The position numbers and the translations under genes were made by a program. The notes beneath the pieces are model-generated. The model saw only the letters and a program-made list of their open reading frames with translations, had not been told where the DNA came from and did no database searches. 8,141 nucleotides of DNA from Candidatus Margulisiibacteriota bacterium. GTDB taxonomy: Bacteria; Margulisbacteria; Termititenacia; Termititenacales; Termititenacaceae. Shown piece by piece: positions 1-5,739 of the stretch. The DNA lies in contig JAIRZV010000146.1 of assembly GCA_031267055.1 (NCBI GenBank), positions 1 to 8,141 of the forward strand. The letters run 5' to 3'. Position 1 is the first letter of the stretch, and the number at the start of each line of letters is the position of its first letter.

Positions 1-764
1 ATGCCCGGGAACAAAAATCTTTTACCCACGCGCGGATCGGAGCCCAGCCCCTGCCGCACCATATCAATATCGGCGCCAACCAGCTCGCAAAGATTGGCCA
101 GATCATTCATAAAAGAAATGCGCGTGGCCAGCATAGCGTTGGCGGCGTATTTGGTCATCTCGGCGGAACGTGTGGACATGCGGATAATCGGCGCACCGGT
201 CCGCACAAACGGCGCGTAAAGAGTTTCCATGACCTTGAACGCTCTGTCGCTGTCCGTGCCGATCACGATGCGGTCCGGTTTTAAAAAATCCTCGATCGCC
301 GCGCCTTCTTTGAGAAATTCCGGATTGGACACCACGTCAAATTCCTGCTTGGTTTCCGCGGCGATTACTTTTTTTACCTTGTCCGCGGTGCCGACCGGCA
401 CTGTGGATTTGTCCACGACCACTTTGTAGCCATTGAGATTTTCGCCGATAGTTTTGGCCGCGGCCAGCACGTATTGCAGATCGGCCGAGCCGTCCTCGCC
501 GGGCGGCGTGCCCACCGAGATAAAACAAATATCCGCGCTCTGCACGGCAGCTTGAATATCAGTAGAAAAAGACAATCTTTTTTTCTCGACATTTTTTTTG
601 ACCAGCGTTTCCAACCCGGGTTCGTAGATCGGGATCTGGCCGGCCAGCAGCGCGTCGATTTTTGTTTTGTTGGTGTCCACGCAGACCACAGTGTTGCCGG
701 TTTCCGCAAAACAAGTCCCATCGACGAGCCCGACATAGCCGGTACCTATTACGCAAAGTTTCAT
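1..764 (-). CDS. ugd: UDP-glucose 6-dehydrogenase, N-terminal part (runs off the left edge)
   Basis: It oxidises UDP-glucose to UDP-glucuronate with two NAD+ in the cytoplasm, a precursor step for acidic surface polysaccharides. Reading from the ATG at 764-762 gives 254 codons before the edge. Visible motifs are the Rossmann dinucleotide loop GTGYVG (residues 7-12), STVPVGT (120-126), NPEFLKEG (147-154, with the family's catalytic Glu) and EMTKYAANAML, whose Lys205 is the expected catalytic lysine. The sequence stops at RFLFPG, immediately before the place where the family carries its nucleophilic cysteine (GGSCFPKD), so that residue is outside the window. The family is usually about 430-450 residues, so roughly 60% is present. 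The start aligns with the canonical MK(I/L)xVIGTGYVG beginning. No clear Shine-Dalgarno precedes it, and nadB starts divergently 22 bp away. GDP-mannose and UDP-ManNAc dehydrogenases are related, but the motifs fit the UDP-glucose type best. Confidence 0.93.
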   Translation of the reverse strand, partial: MKLCVIGTGYVGLVDGTCFAETGNTVVCVDTNKTKIDALLAGQIPIYEPGLETLVKKNVEKKRLSFSTDIQAAVQSADICFISVGTPPGEDGSADLQYVLAAAKTIGENLNGYKVVVDKSTVPVGTADKVKKVIAAETKQEFDVVSNPEFLKEGAAIEDFLKPDRIVIGTDSDRAFKVMETLYAPFVRTGAPIIRMSTRSAEMTKYAANAMLATRISFMNDLANLCELVGADIDMVRQGLGSDPRVGKRFLFPG

Positions 765-771
765 AGGATAG

Positions 772-778
772 TATGATA
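772..778. promoter_or_regulatory. Possible shared divergent -10 element between ugd and nadB
   Basis: The 22-bp gap between the two start codons contains GTATGATAC (771-779), a near-perfect palindrome. It reads TATGAT on the plus strand (772-777) and TATCAT on the minus strand (778-773), both close to the TATAAT -10 consensus. Transcription starting about 7 nt downstream of each would begin 2-3 nt from each ATG, so both mRNAs would be nearly leaderless. This fits the absence of convincing Shine-Dalgarno sequences on either side. The -35 matches are weak on both strands, so this is only a suggestion. Confidence 0.35.
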
Positions 779-786
779 CAACAAGC

Positions 787-2325
787 ATGAATAGGATAAA
801 AGACATTCGACAAACCGACATTTTGATCGTCGGCGCCGGCATCGCCGGGCTTTCAGCCGCGATCGAAGCGGTCAAGGGCGGGCGCGTCGTACTGGCGCAC
901 AAAGGCTCGCCGAATATTAGCAGCACGCAGTTGGCGCAGGGCGGCATCGCCGTGGTCATGGACAAAACCGACCGGCCGGCGTTGCACTGCCGCGACACAC
1001 TGTACGCCGGAGCCGGGCTTTGCAGCAAAAAAGCCGTACGGATTTTGGTCAATGAAGGTATGGCGCGCGTCAAGGAAATGCTGGAAATGGGCGTATTCTT
1101 TGACCGCGACGACAGCGGATTGCTGCTCGGCCAAGAAGCCGCACATTCGCGGCGGCGCATCTTGCACGCCGGCGACTCCACCGGCGCGGAAATCGAGCGC
1201 GGACTGTGGCAATATTTGCAAAAAAATAATCAGGGCAATTTGACAATTTACTCCCCGGCGCAATGTTTACAATTATTAATCGAGCGTGGCCGCTGCCATG
1301 GCGGGATTTTTTTACAAGACGGCCAGCAATTCGCCGTGCTGGCACGCCAGACAATTTTGGCGACCGGTGGCTATGTACAGATCTTTAAATACAATACTAA
1401 TCTCTCCGGCTTGAGCGGCGACGGCATCGCGCTGGCTTACCGCGCCGGCGCAAAAATCCGCGATATGGAATTTGTGCAATTTCACCCGACTTCGCTTTAT
1501 GACCTGCGTCCACATGAAAGCCAGTTTTTGATTTCCGAAGCAGTGCGCGGCGAGGGAGCCGTGCTGCGCAATGTCCTGCGTCGCCGTTTCATGCCTGACT
1601 ATCACCCCAGCGCCGAGCTGGCGCCGCGCGATGTGGTGACCCGCGCTATCGTCGCTGAAATGCGGAAAACTAATTCCGACCACGTGCTGCTGGATTTTAC
1701 GACATCGGCTATAAACATTCCGGCGCGTTTTCCGTCGATTTACCGGCAATGCCAAGATCTGCGCATCAATGTCGCCAAAGACCTCGTGCCTGTCGTGCCG
1801 GCGGCGCATTATTCTATGGGCGGTATCGCCACGGATATTCACGGCCGGACAAATATCCGCGGACTGCTGGCCTGTGGTGAATGCGCGTCGACCGGCGTGC
1901 ATGGCGCCAATCGCCTGGCCAGCAACTCGCTGCTGGAAGGTCTGGTTTTTGGCCGGCGCGCGGCCGCGGCGGCGCTGAAAGACCGCACCGGCGAAAAAGC
2001 TTTCGCCGGAAATATTGATGGTGTCAAAATAAACAACTCCGCCAATATTCGCGCGGCCATTCAAGAAATTATGTGGAAATACGCCGGCATTATCCGCGCT
2101 AAGGCCGGACTGACCAAAGCCCGGGAAAAACTACAGAAGCTCCCCGACAGTTCGCCGGAAGAAAATAATTTGCTGCTCTGCGCCAAACTCTGCGTGCGCG
2201 GAGCCCTGCGGCGGAGAGAAAGCCGCGGCGCGCATTACCGGACGGATTATCCGCGGCGCAAATGGCTGGGCAGAAGTAATCTACAAAACATAATGCGTTC
2301 CACGTCCCGCGCCGACAACTTTTAA
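787..2325 (+). CDS. nadB: L-aspartate oxidase (quinolinate synthesis, NAD biosynthesis)
   Basis: This FAD enzyme oxidises L-aspartate to iminoaspartate, which NadA condenses into quinolinate in de novo NAD synthesis. The 512-residue protein has the FAD loop GAGIAG (16-21), STQLAQGGIA (46-55), the EAAHSRRRILH segment (117-127), ATGG (192-195), MEFVQFHPTSL (227-237), EAVRGEGA (251-258), APRDVVTRAI (279-288), PAAHYSMGGI (338-347) and GECASTGVHGANRLASNSLLE-type FAD binding at 364-384. Residues matching the E. coli active site appear present (Glu117, His233, Arg281, His341, Arg376 by motif). The C-terminal helical domain ends in the family's RRxESRGxHxRxDYP motif; the last 20 or so residues do not look like family sequence and partly arise from overlap with the convergent Fic gene. 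Length is slightly below E. coli (540). ATG 787 is the only start that preserves the N-terminal FAD strand. nadA and nadC are not in the window. Confidence 0.96.
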   Translation: MNRIKDIRQTDILIVGAGIAGLSAAIEAVKGGRVVLAHKGSPNISSTQLAQGGIAVVMDKTDRPALHCRDTLYAGAGLCSKKAVRILVNEGMARVKEMLEMGVFFDRDDSGLLLGQEAAHSRRRILHAGDSTGAEIERGLWQYLQKNNQGNLTIYSPAQCLQLLIERGRCHGGIFLQDGQQFAVLARQTILATGGYVQIFKYNTNLSGLSGDGIALAYRAGAKIRDMEFVQFHPTSLYDLRPHESQFLISEAVRGEGAVLRNVLRRRFMPDYHPSAELAPRDVVTRAIVAEMRKTNSDHVLLDFTTSAINIPARFPSIYRQCQDLRINVAKDLVPVVPAAHYSMGGIATDIHGRTNIRGLLACGECASTGVHGANRLASNSLLEGLVFGRRAAAAALKDRTGEKAFAGNIDGVKINNSANIRAAIQEIMWKYAGIIRAKAGLTKAREKLQKLPDSSPEENNLLLCAKLCVRGALRRRESRGAHYRTDYPRRKWLGRSNLQNIMRSTSRADNF

Positions 2326-3366
2326 AAATCCTTTGGCCGCTAAATTTTGCAAAAGCCGTGTCGCGGTATCCTGCGAAACTTTGCAGATTTTTTCCACTTT
2401 GCCGGAAGTCAAATTGCCCTGAAATCCAGCAAAAAGCAAATTGATTATCTGGCGTTGTTTTTCATCGGGTATGGCCACGGAATTTTTTTGCCAAAAAGCG
2501 GCTTTGCGCAGGACACCGGCTGTTAAGTTTTCCGAATTTTCAATAGCCCGTCCCAGAGAGGCAAAAAACCAGATCAGCCACTCCGTAATATCGTTCGCGC
2601 CGGTCGTGGTTTTTTCCAAAATCCGATAATACTCTTTTTTTTCTTTTTGGATCTGCGCGGACAGAGAATAAAAACGCAGGCTGGTGTTTTCGGCGCGCGC
2701 CAGCAGCATATCGCTGATCGCGCGGGTCAGTCTGCCGTTGCCGTCATCAAAAGGATGAATTATCACAAACCACAAATGACTGATCGCCGCTTTGAGCAAA
2801 TCATTTTCATTATCGTGCGCGTTCAGCCAGCGCAAAAAATCCTTCATTAATTTCGGCACTTGCCGCGGCTCTGGCGCTTCATAATAAACCACGTCGTGAT
2901 TATTTTTCGTCGACACAATTTGCATACCCTCTCGGCGAAAATCGGCGACTTTGATTTTACGCAGTCCGCTATAGCCGGTCGGGAAAAGCGCGGCGTGCCA
3001 GCCAAACAGCCGCTGATTATCCAGTTTTTTGGCATAATTACGCGTGGCGTCAAGCAATACTGAAACCACGCCATCTATATGGCGCGAAGCTATAGTCTTG
3101 CCAGCAAAATTCAGATTTAACTGTCTGGCCAATGACAAGCGCACTTGTTCGGAATTTAAAATTTCCCCTTCTATCTCGCTGGATTTGGTAATCTCTTCCG
3201 CCAATGCGTTGAACATGGCTTCTTGTTGCAAGCCAAAACCAAACTGCTGCATTTTGCCCAAAAGCCGCCCCTGCTGTCCGGCAAGCCTGGTCAAGTTTGC
3301 CAGAATTAACCTGGCGTCCCAGACAAAATTTGTCCAATTTGGCCGTTCATAAATATATTTTGCCAT
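2281..3366 (-). CDS. Fic-domain protein with N-terminal inhibitory helix and C-terminal winged helix
   Basis: This is a 361-residue Fic family protein; most characterised members transfer AMP onto hydroxyl side chains of target proteins. Residues 1-50 (YIYERPNW...) resemble the N-terminal domain often attached to such proteins (DUF4172-like). SSEIEG (62-67) matches the (S/T)xxxE(G/N) inhibitory-helix motif, placing it among self-inhibited class II Fic proteins. HPFDDGNGRLTR (204-215) is a complete Fic active-site motif with the catalytic His and the metal- and phosphate-binding residues. Residues of about 300-361 look like a winged helix-turn-helix, suggesting DNA binding and autoregulation. 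The ATG at 3366-3364 is preferred over a TTG two codons earlier because GGAGA (3379-3375) lies 8 nt from the ATG but only 2 nt from the TTG. The 3' end overlaps nadB by 45 bp. No antitoxin gene is adjacent, as expected when inhibition is in cis. The target is unknown. Confidence 0.92.
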   Translation of the reverse strand: MAKYIYERPNWTNFVWDARLILANLTRLAGQQGRLLGKMQQFGFGLQQEAMFNALAEEITKSSEIEGEILNSEQVRLSLARQLNLNFAGKTIASRHIDGVVSVLLDATRNYAKKLDNQRLFGWHAALFPTGYSGLRKIKVADFRREGMQIVSTKNNHDVVYYEAPEPRQVPKLMKDFLRWLNAHDNENDLLKAAISHLWFVIIHPFDDGNGRLTRAISDMLLARAENTSLRFYSLSAQIQKEKKEYYRILEKTTTGANDITEWLIWFFASLGRAIENSENLTAGVLRKAAFWQKNSVAIPDEKQRQIINLLFAGFQGNLTSGKVEKICKVSQDTATRLLQNLAAKGFLKVVGAGRGTHYVL

Positions 3367-3372
3367 TACCAA

Positions 3373-3440
3373 AATCTCCGCAATTTATGCGGAGATTATA
3401 ACACGAATCTCCGCAAAGCCAATCTTGCCATGCGGACGTC
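3373..3440. promoter_or_regulatory. Alternating 10-bp repeats at the Fic promoter (candidate operator)
   Basis: AATCTCCGCA occurs at 3373-3382 and 3406-3415. Its exact reverse complement, TGCGGAGATT, is at 3388-3397, and a degenerate reverse copy (TGCGGAcgTc) is at 3431-3440. The first two form a perfect 10-bp inverted repeat around ATTTA. The copies overlap the Fic -10, fill the -35/-10 spacer and include the Shine-Dalgarno, as expected for a repressor site. The predicted transcription start (about 3388) lies inside the inverted repeat, so the arms act as DNA rather than as an mRNA hairpin. The Fic protein's own winged helix is the obvious candidate binder; that link is inferred. Confidence 0.7.
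3395..3422 (-). promoter_or_regulatory. Promoter of the Fic gene
   Basis: On the minus strand a perfect TATAAT (3400-3395) follows TTGGCT (3422-3417, 4 of 6 matches to TTGACA) with a 16-bp spacer. The predicted start is near 3388, giving a leader of about 20 nt that contains GGAGA 8 nt before the ATG. One operator repeat fills the spacer and another overlaps the -10. Confidence 0.65.
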
Positions 3441-3459
3441 AACTGTTTAAGCGTAAAAT

Positions 3460-4569
3460 TCAGACTACTTTCATAATATAAATTACATCATAATATGCCG
3501 GAAGCACTTCAAATGCCTGTCCTTTACCGGCGTTAGAAATACTGCCGGATAAATCATGTTTATGCGTGTTATTCTCCACAAAAGGTCGGGTTTTATTATT
3601 ATCATAATTATAATAATCAGCCGTACCATAACCACTCATATCTGAGCCAGCCACAAAATTAGCTCTACCGAGGCCATCAGAATAGCTGGAATTATCCCAA
3701 GTGCCACTATATAAAGAATGATTATGCGTGGCATTATCTACGCCTAAAGTATGCTGATGGTTATGTTCGGGCAACTCATCGACAGATAAGGTTTTCTGCC
3801 CACCGCCAGTACCGCCCGCCGGATAGCTCGCGCCGCGCAAAAATCTGCCGATCAGATTGGGCGTGAGGTTGCCATCGCCGTCGCATACTTTCCATATACT
3901 TTTAAAAGTTTCGTTTTTAGCATCCCAAGCGTTTTTGTGGAAAGCCAGTATCGTGCCTTTCGGGAAAAAGCTCAGCATGCTCAATGAATTCAGCAAATTT
4001 AACTGCTCGTCGGTCAATTTGTCCTGTTTTTTATAGACCTGCGCTTCGGTGGCAAATTTCGTGCCGTCATTGTCGGCGTCGGTCGTTTTGGTCTTACCTA
4101 ATATCGGTTCGGCTGCCGTGTCCGCCTTGCCAAAAACTTTCACGCCGGTTATCGTTTCCGCGCCGGCTTTGTGCACTATATCGTTGCTTGTCCCGTTTAA
4201 AATATCACAAACCGCTTTTTCTGTGGGTATTTTGTCGTCGCTGGCCTTAGTCGTGTCAGTCTCCAGAGTTGCGGTTTTAGTCAGCGTACCGAGAGTTCCG
4301 GCTGCCGTTGTTTTGGTTAAAATATCATTAGCCGTGCCGGCGCCGATCTTATCCTGTTTAGCATCAAGATTTTTCCCGACCAGTTTCGAGGACGGATAAT
4401 AGCTGTCGCTGGAACTGCTGGTCAAAGTTCCCACGGCATCTGCTGAATTCACTTGCTTGTTGGCGACTTTTTCCTTGGTATTCAGCGCGGCGGTCATCGT
4501 TGCCGCTGAGAGTGAAGCGCCCTGCGCAATCCCGCTGTAAGTGTCATTGTAATTGCCTGCGTTTGCCAT
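3460..4569 (-). CDS. Phage tail-collar / tail-fibre-like protein, cassette A
   Basis: This 369-residue protein is built like a phage receptor-binding fibre. Residues 1-200 are low-complexity, Ala/Thr/Ser/Lys-rich and carry typical tail-fibre shaft motifs: DDKIPTEKAV (111-120), HKAGAETITG (133-142) and FATEAQV (172-178). Residues of about 204-250 (PKGTILAF...WKVCDGDG...TPNLIGRFLRGA) match the phage tail collar domain. The tip is rich in Gly, Asn and His with paired HxH motifs at 269-273, 282-284 and 336-338; such pairs bind metal in T4-type fibre tips. The end, LPAYYDVIYIMKV, is the usual collar-domain closing strand. No signal peptide or membrane segment is seen. The start is supported by an AGGGGG Shine-Dalgarno 7 nt upstream. 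No other virion genes are nearby. It is a paralogue of the gene at 5740-6771. It may be a fibre for a tailocin, injection system or phage encoded elsewhere; its use is unproven. Confidence 0.85.
   Translation of the reverse strand: MANAGNYNDTYSGIAQGASLSAATMTAALNTKEKVANKQVNSADAVGTLTSSSSDSYYPSSKLVGKNLDAKQDKIGAGTANDILTKTTAAGTLGTLTKTATLETDTTKASDDKIPTEKAVCDILNGTSNDIVHKAGAETITGVKVFGKADTAAEPILGKTKTTDADNDGTKFATEAQVYKKQDKLTDEQLNLLNSLSMLSFFPKGTILAFHKNAWDAKNETFKSIWKVCDGDGNLTPNLIGRFLRGASYPAGGTGGGQKTLSVDELPEHNHQHTLGVDNATHNHSLYSGTWDNSSYSDGLGRANFVAGSDMSGYGTADYYNYDNNKTRPFVENNTHKHDLSGSISNAGKGQAFEVLPAYYDVIYIMKVV
4370..4440 (-). repeat. Conserved DNA block shared by the two collar genes, copy A
   Basis: This 71-bp block encodes the GTLTSSSSDSYYP(S/T)SKLVGKNL region. 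Aligned by eye to 6548-6618 without gaps it shows six differences. The downstream, C-terminal halves of the two genes are much more diverged, so the N-terminal shaft is the conserved module. Confidence 0.8.
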
Positions 4570-4590
4570 AAAAATACCCCCTGTTTTTAT

Positions 4591-4603
4591 TTACTGACAA
4601 TAG
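4591..4603 (-). promoter_or_regulatory. Additional TATTGTCA-type box in the collar gene A leader
   Basis: On the minus strand this reads CTATTGTCAGTAA and matches the palindromic box at 4659-4671 at 10 of 13 positions. It lies downstream of the collar gene A promoter, between transcription start and start codon. It could be an auxiliary operator for the neighbouring XRE regulator. Cassette B has no clear counterpart. Confidence 0.35.
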
Positions 4604-4640
4604 GCCAACAAATATCAGTGTCTTTTTGTCACCTGTAATA

Positions 4641-4668
4641 ATTATAACAAACAGTTAAGTATTGTCAA
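4641..4668 (-). promoter_or_regulatory. Promoter of collar gene A
   Basis: On the minus strand a perfect TTGACA (4668-4663), a 16-bp spacer and a perfect TATAAT (4646-4641) form a consensus sigma-70-type promoter. The predicted start near 4634 gives a leader of about 65 nt. The same layout occurs in cassette B. Such a strong core promoter implies that expression is held down by a repressor. Confidence 0.8.
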
Positions 4669-4671
4669 TAC
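4659..4671. promoter_or_regulatory. Palindromic operator candidate, cassette A
   Basis: GTATTG-T-CAATAC is a perfect 13-bp palindrome with a single central base, overlapping the -35 of the collar gene A promoter. Its core TTGTCAAT is conserved at the same place in cassette B (6863-6870). A second, degenerate TTGTCA box is centred 36 bp away at 4629. The divergent XRE regulator is the probable binder (inferred). Confidence 0.6.
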
Positions 4672-4692
4672 GCATACAAAAAGAGGTGTTAA

Positions 4693-5058
4693 ATGGATAA
4701 CAAGATTTCGGACAGTGACTTGAAAAAATTATTCAGCGAAAAATTGGTAATGCTCAGAAAAGAAAGCGGGCAAACCATGGAAGCCACTGCAGATGGGTTG
4801 GACTTGGATAAAAGCGAGTATTTCCGTTTTCTCAAAGGCCAGCGTTTGCCGCATCTACTCACGTTGCTACGCCTCAGCAAAAAATACGGCGTCACTCTGG
4901 ACTGGTGGTTTAACAGCCTGAATGACCCACCCGGCACAAGACAGACATTTAAGCAGAGAAGTTTCGAGTTGCAGGGCTTGAGCCTGCTCAAAAAAGTCGA
5001 GCCGCCACTGCACCGGGCGGTACTGGCGGCGCTCAAGGCTTTTGTGCAAAATGTTTGA
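4693..5058 (+). CDS. XRE-family (Cro/CI-like) regulator, cassette A
   Basis: This small 121-residue cytoplasmic DNA-binding protein has a helix-turn-helix at about residues 27-75 (QTMEATADGLDLDKSEYFRF, then KGQRLPHLLTLLRLSKKYGV, then TLDWWF). This fits the XRE pattern in which the last helices contain a G-x-x-P-x-x-x-x-L-L-x-x-x-x-x-x-G-V-x-x-x-W series. A short helical tail (about 88-121) may support dimerisation. GAGGTG sits 4 nt before the ATG. The gene is divergent from collar gene A with 123 bp between start codons, and the shared control region holds a palindrome over the collar promoter, so it probably represses that gene. Residues 41-74 are identical to the cassette B regulator. Residues 39-40 (Asp-Lys here, Ala-Val there) near the recognition helix differ, which could change arm specificity. 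Confidence 0.82.
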   Translation: MDNKISDSDLKKLFSEKLVMLRKESGQTMEATADGLDLDKSEYFRFLKGQRLPHLLTLLRLSKKYGVTLDWWFNSLNDPPGTRQTFKQRSFELQGLSLLKKVEPPLHRAVLAALKAFVQNV

Positions 5059-5077
5059 TTCTGCCCTCAAGCAGCCA

Positions 5078-5107
5078 TTAGCAAAATAGCCGAGAATATT
5101 CTAAAAT
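5078..5107 (+). promoter_or_regulatory. Possible promoter of tRNA-Glu
   Basis: TTAGCA (5078-5083) is followed after 18 bp by TAAAAT (5102-5107). The predicted start near 5114 would leave a short 5' leader of about 9 nt before the mature tRNA. The -10 is good and the -35 modest. The other possibility is transcription through from the upstream regulator gene. Confidence 0.4.
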
Positions 5108-5122
5108 ATATTCCTGGGTTGC

Positions 5123-5197
5123 GGCCTCATCGTCTAATGGTCAGGACGCGAGATTCTCAATCTCGCAATAGGGGTTCGATTCCCCTTGAGGCTGCCA
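5123..5197 (+). tRNA. tRNA-Glu (anticodon CTC), CCA encoded
   Basis: The 75-nt cloverleaf folds completely by eye. The acceptor GGCCTCA pairs with TGAGGCT (G1-T72 wobble, discriminator G). The D arm is GTCT/GGAC. The anticodon stem CGAGA/TCTCG encloses the loop TTCTCAA, giving anticodon CTC (5156-5158), which reads GAG. The variable loop is CAAT, and the T arm AGGGG/CCCCT has the loop TTCGATT. The 3' CCA is encoded. The start GGCCTCATCGTCTA is characteristic of bacterial tRNA-Glu. It lies between the two collar/regulator cassettes. Confidence 0.95.
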
Positions 5198-5221
5198 AGC
5201 GTGGTTTTCTATACGCGCGCA

Positions 5222-5253
5222 GGCGTGCCGGCCGCAGGAGCGGACGGCCTGCC
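5222..5253 (+). repeat. Strong GC-rich inverted repeat downstream of tRNA-Glu
   Basis: GCCGGCCGC (5227-5235) pairs with GCGGACGGC (5240-5248) around an AGGA loop with one mismatch. Beyond an internal mismatch, GGCG (5222-5225) pairs with TGCC (5250-5253) and includes one wobble. The stem is followed by AAAATAT rather than a T run, so it is not a standard intrinsic terminator. It could aid tRNA 3' processing, slow transcription, or be a REP-like dispersed repeat; no second copy is in the window. The rest of the 121-bp gap (5198-5318) shows only the Shine-Dalgarno of the next gene. Confidence 0.6.
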
Positions 5254-5318
5254 AAAATATCTGCAACGATTTTGCGCCGCTGGCGATAAAATGATAAATT
5301 TCAACAAAGGAGATTTTT

Positions 5319-5738
5319 ATGTTCATTGCCAGAAAAAATATCGCCGCCAGATTTTTTGGTTTCCCGAGAAGAATATTCAACGACTTGCGCGGGATTATTC
5401 ACACTGAGAAAATGAAATATTGCGAGTACCTGAGTCTGCGGGTCGAGAAAGCCCGGCTGATTAGAGCAATCAAAGACTCGGAACGACACTACGCTGACGG
5501 TGTGCCTGATTTTGAGAGAGTTGTTGGCGCGCTGGAATGGATCGTCAATAAAAACACTGCGGAAGCATTGCTGGCCGCCGAACTTCTGCGGGATATTGCC
5601 AGATACGAAATGCAATTCAGAACAAGAGGCGAAAATCCTACTGATTTTATGCTCAACTTTTACCGAAAAGAAATAATAAAAAGAATCCTTGACGAGGGAG
5701 CTTTCGCGGAAGAGAAGATAAATCGATTGCTGAAGTAA
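5319..5738 (+). CDS. Hypothetical protein, 139 residues, unknown family
   Basis: I do not recognise this protein. It is supported by a strong Shine-Dalgarno (AAAGGAG at 5306-5312, 6 nt before the ATG), normal codon use and a full-length open frame ending exactly where the convergent collar gene B ends, with one base between the stops. The product is basic at the N terminus (residues 1-30, several Arg/Lys with aromatic residues: MFIARKNIAARFFGFPRRIF). From about 31 to 139 it is mostly charged helical sequence, with a Leu/Ala-rich helix near 78-95 (AEALLAAELLRDIARYEMQF). No cysteine pairs, nucleotide-binding loop, transmembrane span or signal peptide is seen. It sits between tRNA-Glu and cassette B and may be transcribed from its own weak promoter or from the tRNA side. 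It could be a cargo gene carried with the cassettes; there is no direct evidence for that. Confidence 0.72.
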   Translation: MFIARKNIAARFFGFPRRIFNDLRGIIHTEKMKYCEYLSLRVEKARLIRAIKDSERHYADGVPDFERVVGALEWIVNKNTAEALLAAELLRDIARYEMQFRTRGENPTDFMLNFYRKEIIKRILDEGAFAEEKINRLLK

Positions 5739-5739
5739 T

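Noticed and set aside
3370..3372. TTG start for the Fic gene, two codons upstream
   Set aside because: The GGAGA is only 2 nt from it but 8 nt from the ATG at 3366, which is therefore preferred.
3373..3397. The inverted repeat as an intrinsic terminator for collar gene A
   Set aside because: It has no T run on the minus strand and overlaps the Fic -10, and the extra direct copy at 3406-3415 fits an operator better.
4049..4399. A hydrophobic plus-strand frame of 116 codons opposite collar gene A, with a similar frame at 6185-6481 opposite collar gene B
   Set aside because: The resemblance between them (an SVGILSSLAL stretch) is just the antisense of the conserved DDKIPTEKA shaft segment. Neither has a good Shine-Dalgarno.
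5186..5407. A 73-codon plus-strand frame starting inside tRNA-Glu
   Set aside because: It overlaps the tRNA 3' end, the hairpin and the well-supported gene at 5319, and it has no ribosome binding site.
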